Assembly: GCA_029261795.1 (NCBI GenBank)
Contig: JAJDAP010000108.1
Coordinates: 1-64,000 of the forward strand
From: Deltaproteobacteria bacterium
GTDB taxonomy: Bacteria > Myxococcota_A > UBA9160 > UBA6930
DNA length: 64,000 bases
Reading direction: 5' to 3'
Each line of letters starts with the position of its first letter. Positions within the stretch are counted from its first letter, which is position 1. Positions 58,292-64,000 of this stretch are shown here, piece after piece. The position numbers and the translations under genes were made by a program. Under the pieces are notes generated by a model that saw only the letters and a list, made by a program, of their open reading frames with translations, did not search any database and was not told the origin of the DNA.

Positions 58292-61290
58292 ACGAGCCCC
58301 GACCCCGGGCACTCGCGGGTCTCACGGTCTGCTTCTTCCTCTCCGGCCTCGCGGCTCTCGTCTACCAGACGGCATGGACCCGCGAACTGGCCTTCGTATT
58401 CGGGACATCAGAGCTTGCCGTGGCAACGGTGCTCGCCGCCTACATGGCCGGCCTCGCTGCCGGGGCAGCTCTGGCGGGCAGGCTGGCGCCGCGCATTCGT
58501 CGGCCGGTCCTCGCCTACGGTTGGCTGGAACTCGGGGTGGCTGTGGCAGCGCTGCTCGTTCCCGTCGGTCTCGACGGCGCAACCCGGGTCCTGCTCGCGC
58601 TCTACGGCGGTGAACCGGGTCTCCCGGATGCAAGCCATGCTGGCATCGGCGTCTTCTACGCTGCTGTCGCATTCGGTCTGCTGATGGTGCCAACGCTCTT
58701 CATGGGCGCCACGCTTCCCCTGTTGGTTCGCCACGCCGTAGGCCGCGACGATGAGTTGGGCCAGCAGGTCAGTCGACTCTACGCCTTCAATACCGGGGGT
58801 GCGGTCGTGGGGACGCTGCTGACAGCGTTCGTGCTGCTGCCACGCTTCGGTCTCGGGCAGACCGTCTGGATCGCGGTCGCCGTGAACGCGACCGTTTTCG
58901 GCGTGGCCGCATGGCTGGCCCGTCAGGTTCCCGCACCGGAAGCCGCGCCCGCGCGCGTATTCACCCCCGCAGCCGGCCGAGGTTGGGTGCTTCCGGCCGT
59001 GGCGCTCTCGGGTGTGGTTTCCTTTACAGGCGAGGTTCTCTGGACCCGATTGCTCTCGCACTTGCTAGGCGGAAGCGTGTACGCCTTCGCGACGATGCTC
59101 TCGAGCGTGCTGCTCGGGATCGCGCTCGGAGCTTCGGTCTCGTCGCGTTGGGCGGACAGCGCGGAACGCGCTGGCCGTGCCTTCGCGGGCGCGCAACTGG
59201 GTGCTGGCGTTTTCTCGGTCCTTGCCTTCCTGGCGGTCGCGGCGCTTCCAGGCGTCCTGCCCCAGAACCTGGATCCGTACGCGGCGCTCGGGTTGGGCGC
59301 GATCGTTTGCGCAGGGATCCTGCTCCCCGGCTCGCTCTGCTTCGGCGCGACGTATCCGTTGGCCGTCCGGGTGCTGGCCTCGTCCGCGGGCGAAGCCGGC
59401 CCGGCAAGTGCCCGGGTCTACACGTGGAACACCGGCGGTGCGATCGTCGGAGCGCTCTCGGCGGCCTACTGGACGCTGCCGGTATTGGGCTTCGAGGGGA
59501 CTTTGCTATTCGCCGTCGGATTGAACATGGCGTTGGCGGTGGCAGCGGCCATGGCGATGGGTCCGAGGCGCAGCGTGTTCAGGTTCGCCGGCCTCGCCGC
59601 TGCACTGCTCCTCGCCGTCGTGATGATCCCCCCGCCGGAAGCGCTTCTCCGGCACGGTCCGTTGGGTGGCTCGCAGGGTGTACTACGCGAAGTCCGGGTC
59701 GGTCGCAGCGCATCGGTCACCGTTTCCGAAGCCGGCGGCCGCTTCGATCTGCGGACCAACGGGTTGCCGGAATCCCGCATCCGCACGCCTGCCGCCCCGC
59801 CCGGCGAGTTGATGATTGCGCGTTGGATGGGCGCACTTCCGAGCGTGTTGCGGCCCTCGACGCGGAGTCTGGTGGTCGTCGGACTCGGCGGCGGCGTCTC
59901 GCTCGAACGGGTTCCGGCCGCGGTCGAAGAGATTCACGTCATCGAACTGGAAGCCGAGGTGGTTGCCGCGAACCGTTCGCTCGCTGCTTCGCGGGCGATC
60001 GATCCGCTTTCCGACCCGCGCGTCTCCATCCATGAGAACGATGCCCGGAGTGCGTTGTTGCTGAGCGGCGATCACTTCGATGCCGTGGTCGCCCAGGCCT
60101 CGCATCCCTGGACAGCCGGTTCGGCGCATCTCTACACCCGCGAGTTCTTCGGCCTCGTGGCCTCACGACTTCGGCCAGGGGGCGTCTTCATCCAGTGGAT
60201 GGGCGCGACCTATGTGAACGAGCCCTTGCTGCGCACGCTGGTCGCGACGTTGGTCGACACCTGGCCCCACGTTCGGGTCTATCAGCCCTACAGCGAGAGC
60301 TTCCTGTTCGTGGCGTCGGATCAGCCGTTCGCGCCGAGTTCCGAGGTCGACGCCTTCCATGCCCGAGACCCGGTTTCGGCCCGCGGCGTGGGTCTGGTTC
60401 GCGCCGATGATCTCGATGTGGCCCTCTACCTGGGCGACGAGGACGCGCCAATCTTCGCCGCCGGGGCCGAGCTGTGTACCGACGATCGGAACCTGCTGCA
60501 GATGCGTTCGCCGTTCGTACGTGGAAGTTCGAACTCGATCGCTGCGCTGGGAGCGCCCGGGACAGGCGTGACGCATCCGGCGACCCTCGGTCGCCTCCGT
60601 TCCTTGCTCGACCGTGCCAGCGTCTCCGAAGCCAGCGAACTTGCGGAGCGGGTGCCAGGCAAGGATCGCGCTGTTGCCAAGGCGCTGGGCGCCGTGGCCC
60701 TGCGGCGGTTCGCGCCCGCAAGGCGTGCCGTGCGACAAGCCCTCGAGGCGAACCCCGAGCGACCCGAGGCGCGCGCGTCGGCCTACCTGCTCGCCGCCTT
60801 GCAGGCGTCCGAGGCGATCGAAATCAGCCCGCCCTACCGCGACGCGGAAGCCGCCATCGCCGCCGCTCTCGTCGCCCGCGATGCGGACTCGCTCGAGACA
60901 TTCAGGGGCCTGGACGACCAACTCGCCGGCATCGCATGGGGTGATCCACTCCACCGCGCAGCACTCGAGCTGCGCATCGTTGCCCGAGCGCGCGGCGGTG
61001 AGGCCGCCGGAATCCTGTCGCTCGTCGACGAAGCACTGCCCGTCTATCGGGTCGATGCGGGCCTGTTGCTCCATCGAGCCCGAGCGGCGGCGGCGCTTGG
61101 GGAGACGGAAACCCTGTTGAGTTCCCTCGAAGCGCTGACGAGCCCGGGGGGCAGCCGAAAGGCCAACATTTCGGATCTTCTCCAGCTGCGCAGCATTCTC
61201 GAGAGCGCCGACCTGCCGCCTGAAGCCCAGGACCGGGCGCACGCGCTGAATGAGCACGTGTCGCGGTTGCTGACCAATCAACGGTCCTAG
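58288..61290 (+). CDS. Fused MFS-type transporter / spermidine-synthase-like protein (1000 aa)
   Basis: Residues 1-450 hold ten to twelve membrane helices of the spermidine-synthase-linked MFS type (LAALVYQTAWTRELAFVFGT; SGVVSFTGEVLWTRLLSHLL). Residues 460-710 are a spermidine-synthase-like Rossmann domain with VVVGLGGGVSLER, HVIELEAEVV and LYTREFFGL. The proton-accepting Asp of true synthases is replaced (VVAQASHPWTAGSAHLY), so the reaction is uncertain. Residues 720-1000 are helical, TPR-like. ATG overlaps the upstream stop as ATGA. It may modify or export a polyamine-like or lipid substrate for the surface system next to it. Confidence 0.85.
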   Translation: MNEPRPRALAGLTVCFFLSGLAALVYQTAWTRELAFVFGTSELAVATVLAAYMAGLAAGAALAGRLAPRIRRPVLAYGWLELGVAVAALLVPVGLDGATRVLLALYGGEPGLPDASHAGIGVFYAAVAFGLLMVPTLFMGATLPLLVRHAVGRDDELGQQVSRLYAFNTGGAVVGTLLTAFVLLPRFGLGQTVWIAVAVNATVFGVAAWLARQVPAPEAAPARVFTPAAGRGWVLPAVALSGVVSFTGEVLWTRLLSHLLGGSVYAFATMLSSVLLGIALGASVSSRWADSAERAGRAFAGAQLGAGVFSVLAFLAVAALPGVLPQNLDPYAALGLGAIVCAGILLPGSLCFGATYPLAVRVLASSAGEAGPASARVYTWNTGGAIVGALSAAYWTLPVLGFEGTLLFAVGLNMALAVAAAMAMGPRRSVFRFAGLAAALLLAVVMIPPPEALLRHGPLGGSQGVLREVRVGRSASVTVSEAGGRFDLRTNGLPESRIRTPAAPPGELMIARWMGALPSVLRPSTRSLVVVGLGGGVSLERVPAAVEEIHVIELEAEVVAANRSLAASRAIDPLSDPRVSIHENDARSALLLSGDHFDAVVAQASHPWTAGSAHLYTREFFGLVASRLRPGGVFIQWMGATYVNEPLLRTLVATLVDTWPHVRVYQPYSESFLFVASDQPFAPSSEVDAFHARDPVSARGVGLVRADDLDVALYLGDEDAPIFAAGAELCTDDRNLLQMRSPFVRGSSNSIAALGAPGTGVTHPATLGRLRSLLDRASVSEASELAERVPGKDRAVAKALGAVALRRFAPARRAVRQALEANPERPEARASAYLLAALQASEAIEISPPYRDAEAAIAAALVARDADSLETFRGLDDQLAGIAWGDPLHRAALELRIVARARGGEAAGILSLVDEALPVYRVDAGLLLHRARAAAALGETETLLSSLEALTSPGGSRKANISDLLQLRSILESADLPPEAQDRAHALNEHVSRLLTNQRS

Positions 61291-61358
61291 TCCGACCTGG
61301 GGCCGGACCCCTTGTCCCGATCCGCCGACGCTTCCGCGATGGGTCCTAGACTCCGGGC

Positions 61359-62768
61359 GTGAGGATCGATCACGCCGAAATTCCCGGGGTTGGCAGCGGT
61401 TGTGTGCGGATCGCGGGCGGTCGGATCACCGAACTCGCGCCGCGGCTCGAAGCGATCCCGGGCGAGCCGTTCCTCGACGCAGACGGGGGCGCCTTGCTGC
61501 CGGGGCTTCACGATCACCACCTCCACCTGTTGGCGATGGCGGCAGCGTTCGAGTCCGTGGCCTGCGGTCCGCCCAAGGTTCGAGACGCGGCGGGACTGCG
61601 CGCCGCATTGATGGCGGCGAGACCCGGCCATGACGGCTGGGTCCGGGGCGTCGACTATCATGAGAGCGTCGCCGGCCCACTCGACCGCGTACGCCTCGAT
61701 GCGATGGGGCCGGACCTTCCGCTGCGCATCCAACACCGGACCGGCGCCCTCTGGGTCGTGAATGCGGCCGGGCTCGCGGCGTTGGGTGTCGGTGCCGCCA
61801 GCTCCGACGAGCCGGAAGGTCTGGAGCGCGATTCGGCCGGGCGCGCCACGGGTCGGCTGTTCCGTTCGGACCTGTGGCTCCGCGAGCGGATCGGTGGGCT
61901 CGCTCCGCCGCTCGATCGCGTCGGCCGCGCGCTCGCCCGCGCTGGCGTTACCGGCGTCACCGACGCGACCCCACACAACGGACCCGGCGAGGTGGCGCTC
62001 ATCTCGCGTGAAGTCGAACGCGGCGCCTTGCCCCAGCACGTACAGTGGATGGGCGGTGTATCGCTGCCCGACGCGCCAGACGGCACCACCTGCTGGCGCA
62101 AGCTCGTGCTCGATGAGCGCACGCTAAGGGCACCGCACGCGCTCGCTTTGGATATCGCAGGCGCCCACGATGCGGGGCGCCCGGTGGCGATTCACTGTGT
62201 CACCCGAGCCGAGTTGGTGGTCGCCTGCGCGGCGATCGAGCAAGCCGGCGCGGACCCGCGGGATCGGATCGAGCACGCTTCGGTGGCACCGCCGGATACC
62301 CTTACATGGTTGGCGCGCCTCGGCATCACGGTGGTGACCCAGCCCGGCTTCGTCTACGAGCGCGGCGATCGTTACCGCATCGACGTCGACCCGAACGACC
62401 GCGCTTGGCTCTATCGATGCGCCGGCTTCGATCGCGCGGGAGTGCCGCTAGGCGCCGGAAGCGATGCGCCCTACGGCGCCCCGGACCCCTGGCGTGCCAT
62501 GCAAGCGGCAGTGGATCGCCGAACGATGGCCGGCGCAGCCCTGGGCGAGGCGGAAGCCATCACGCCGGAACGCGCGCTCTCGCTCTTTACCAGCGCGCCG
62601 GACCAGCCGGGAGGTGCGCCGCGAACGCTCGGTATCGGCAGCGTCGCGGATCTCTGCCTCCTCGATGCGCCCTGGTCGCGGGCGCGAGAGCGCCTCGCGA
62701 GCGACAGCGTGAGGGCAACGTTCCGCGCCGGCCGCTGCATCTGGGATGCGGACTCGCCCGCTTCCTGA
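61359..62768 (+). CDS. Amidohydrolase family protein (YtcJ-like, 469 aa)
   Basis: Metal-dependent TIM-barrel hydrolase. HDHHLHL (residues 51-57) carries the first HxH; HCVTRAEL and RIEHAS contribute later His ligands; GAGSDAPYGAPDPW has the catalytic Asp. The last 60 residues return to the small beta domain (GSVADLCLLDAPW). Family members cleave C-N bonds in amides or cyclic ureas; this YtcJ-like type is mostly unassigned. GTG 61359 is the start; it opens directly into the N-terminal beta domain. Confidence 0.88.
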   Translation: MRIDHAEIPGVGSGCVRIAGGRITELAPRLEAIPGEPFLDADGGALLPGLHDHHLHLLAMAAAFESVACGPPKVRDAAGLRAALMAARPGHDGWVRGVDYHESVAGPLDRVRLDAMGPDLPLRIQHRTGALWVVNAAGLAALGVGAASSDEPEGLERDSAGRATGRLFRSDLWLRERIGGLAPPLDRVGRALARAGVTGVTDATPHNGPGEVALISREVERGALPQHVQWMGGVSLPDAPDGTTCWRKLVLDERTLRAPHALALDIAGAHDAGRPVAIHCVTRAELVVACAAIEQAGADPRDRIEHASVAPPDTLTWLARLGITVVTQPGFVYERGDRYRIDVDPNDRAWLYRCAGFDRAGVPLGAGSDAPYGAPDPWRAMQAAVDRRTMAGAALGEAEAITPERALSLFTSAPDQPGGAPRTLGIGSVADLCLLDAPWSRARERLASDSVRATFRAGRCIWDADSPAS

Positions 62769-62838
62769 CGCGCGGGAGCGGCGTTACCCTGACTCAGCCT
62801 GTGGCCTGCCCCAGCGCCACGAAGAAGTTGGAGTCGAG

Positions 62839-64000
62839 ATGTCGCCCACGCCGATGGCCAAGATGCCCGAGCCCGATCTCGAGTACCTGCCGATCCCGAA
62901 ATCCCGCTACACGAGCGCCGAGTTCGCCGCGCTCGAGTGGGAGCGGATGTGGACGAAGGTCTGGTTGATGGCGGGCCGTGCCAGCGACATTCCCGAACCC
63001 GGCGACTATTTCAGCTTCGAGATCGGCAGTGAATCCGTGTTGGTGGTTCGCCAGCGCGATGGTTCGATCGCGGCGCGATACAACGTCTGCATGCATCGGG
63101 GCAATCGCTTGCGCGAACCCGGCCGCGGCCATGCCGAGGAATTCCGTTGTCTCTTTCACGGCTGGCGCTACGGCATCGACGGCACCCTGGAAGGCGCTCT
63201 CGACCCCGAGTGCTTCAAGCAAGGGGTCCCGACCGATCAGCTCAGCCTGCGGCCGGTGCGCTGCGAGAGCTGGGGTGGCTTCGTCTTCGTCTCGTTGAAT
63301 CCGGAGGTGGGTCCGCTGCGGGATTACCTCGGTGTCATCCCGGAGCATCTCGATCCGTACGGTTTCGAGAACTGGAAGGTCGCCTACGACTGCACCATCG
63401 AGATCGAGTGCAACTGGAAGACCTGCGTCGACGCGTTCAACGAGGCCTATCATCTCTCGTCTACCCACGCCTGGACCGTCGCCTTCAGCGACGACGTTCG
63501 TACCGTCTACGATTGCTACGACAAGCACACGCGCATGATCTTCCCCGAGCTCCAGGCGAGCCCGCGTTTCGCGCCGCCCGGAACGCTGACCGAAGAGATC
63601 AAGGAGATGTTCCTGAAGCGGGTGGGGGTGGATGTCGAGAACTTCGAGGGCGATTCGGATGCCGCGCGAGAGGCCTACGCCGAGGCAATTCACAAGATGG
63701 CGCCGATGCTAGGCGCGGATCTTGGCGACCTGAATCTGTCGCAGATGTGCGATGACTTCCACTACACGATCTTCCCGAACGTCACCTTCAACACACATAG
63801 CCTGTTCGTCTGGGTCTTCACGCACCGCCCGCATCCAACGGACCCGAATCGCATGTATTTCGATTTCATCAACTTGATGAACGCACCAGCCCAGGAGATT
63901 CCGCGGCCCGAGAAGGAGTTCTACTCCACCGCGAACGGCGACACCCTCGACGGCAAGTGCGAGGGAGGCGAACTGTTGGACGAGGATCTCTATAACCTGC
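62839..64000 (+). CDS. Aromatic-ring-hydroxylating dioxygenase alpha subunit (Rieske), cut by window edge
   Basis: N-terminal Rieske [2Fe-2S] domain with CMHRGN (Cys84, His86) and CLFHGW (Cys104, His107). The catalytic domain includes VDAFNEAYHLSSTH (His205 and His210 as iron ligands). The frame is open to base 64000, giving 387 residues of a protein usually about 430-450 long. It hydroxylates or demethylates an aromatic or similar substrate with O2 and a separate reductase, not seen here. ATG 62839 has a GGAG site. Substrate unknown. Confidence 0.9.
   Translation, partial: MSPTPMAKMPEPDLEYLPIPKSRYTSAEFAALEWERMWTKVWLMAGRASDIPEPGDYFSFEIGSESVLVVRQRDGSIAARYNVCMHRGNRLREPGRGHAEEFRCLFHGWRYGIDGTLEGALDPECFKQGVPTDQLSLRPVRCESWGGFVFVSLNPEVGPLRDYLGVIPEHLDPYGFENWKVAYDCTIEIECNWKTCVDAFNEAYHLSSTHAWTVAFSDDVRTVYDCYDKHTRMIFPELQASPRFAPPGTLTEEIKEMFLKRVGVDVENFEGDSDAAREAYAEAIHKMAPMLGADLGDLNLSQMCDDFHYTIFPNVTFNTHSLFVWVFTHRPHPTDPNRMYFDFINLMNAPAQEIPRPEKEFYSTANGDTLDGKCEGGELLDEDLYNL

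Noticed and set aside
61291..61358. Possible terminator after the MFS/spermidine-synthase gene
   Set aside because: GTCCG and CGGAC arms around 61300 form only a weak stem and there is no T-run.
1..64000. CRISPR arrays, tRNA or rRNA genes
   Set aside because: No regularly spaced repeats, cloverleaf-like segments ending in a CCA acceptor, or rRNA-like conserved blocks were noticed by eye. A covariance-model scan would be needed to exclude a tRNA firmly.

Overview
This is a 64 kb window of a high-GC bacterial chromosome with the look of an uncultured deltaproteobacterial-type lineage (Myxococcota or Binatota are the best guesses). The guess rests on gene content only: many acyl-CoA catabolism genes, CaiB-type CoA transferases, PEP-CTERM proteins, a fused MFS/spermidine-synthase protein, a Ycf46-like ATPase and a stand-alone REP-type tyrosine transposase. 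No rRNA, tRNA or CRISPR array was recognised.

Region 1 (1-19,235) is a minus-strand catabolic block bordered by two copies of one mobile element. The left edge cuts through a transposase copy; a second, intact copy lies at 17,905-19,235 with inverted ends. Between them, 14,008 down to 928 reads as one polycistron of about 15 reading frames headed by a TetR regulator: three acyl-CoA dehydrogenase-like frames (one only 47 codons), two enoyl-CoA hydratase-family proteins, a thiolase-like protein with its DUF35 partner, a citrate-synthase-like protein, an acyl-CoA ligase, two zinc alcohol dehydrogenases, a sterol-desaturase-type hydroxylase, a patatin lipase and an SDR. A divergent acyl-CoA dehydrogenase shares the TetR operator region. 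The set suggests breakdown of a fatty-acid or isoprenoid/sterol-like acyl-CoA, but the substrate cannot be read from sequence.

Region 2 (19,232-31,578) holds a citrate synthase with a TauE/SafE permease, divergent from an HTH-citrate synthase fusion; an M50 protease; a MORN-repeat secreted protein; a PqqB-like hydrolase coupled to ileS; mutM; an RqcH/NFACT protein; and a Ycf46-type ATPase pseudogene that has lost its P-loop core.

Region 3 (31,613-38,460) is a minus-strand operon coding for an outer-membrane porin, an FMN-binding exported protein, a four-helix membrane protein, ApbE flavin transferase, a Nudix hydrolase, a PNPOx-like protein and an RsmC-like methyltransferase. A perfect AT-rich palindrome lies upstream. 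It looks like an extracytoplasmic flavinylation/electron-transfer locus. Upstream are remnants of a LuxR-type regulator and a cytochrome P450.

Region 4 (38,464-49,759) is a second acyl-CoA block: TetR, a tandem CaiB protein, acyl-CoA ligase, hydratases, aldo/keto reductase, EamA permease, and a coupled hydratase/CaiB pair. A perfect 37-bp-arm hairpin sits before the ligase.

Region 5 (49,738-61,290) is a cell-surface block: a sulfatase-superfamily enzyme, two near-duplicate PEP-CTERM proteins, and a coupled operon of two TPR lipoproteins and a 1000-residue MFS/spermidine synthase. The right edge has an amidohydrolase and a truncated Rieske oxygenase alpha subunit.

Across the window, stop and start codons overlap as NTGA at 15 junctions, using ATG, GTG, TTG and apparently CTG. 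At least four genes survive only as internally deleted or multiply broken remnants.
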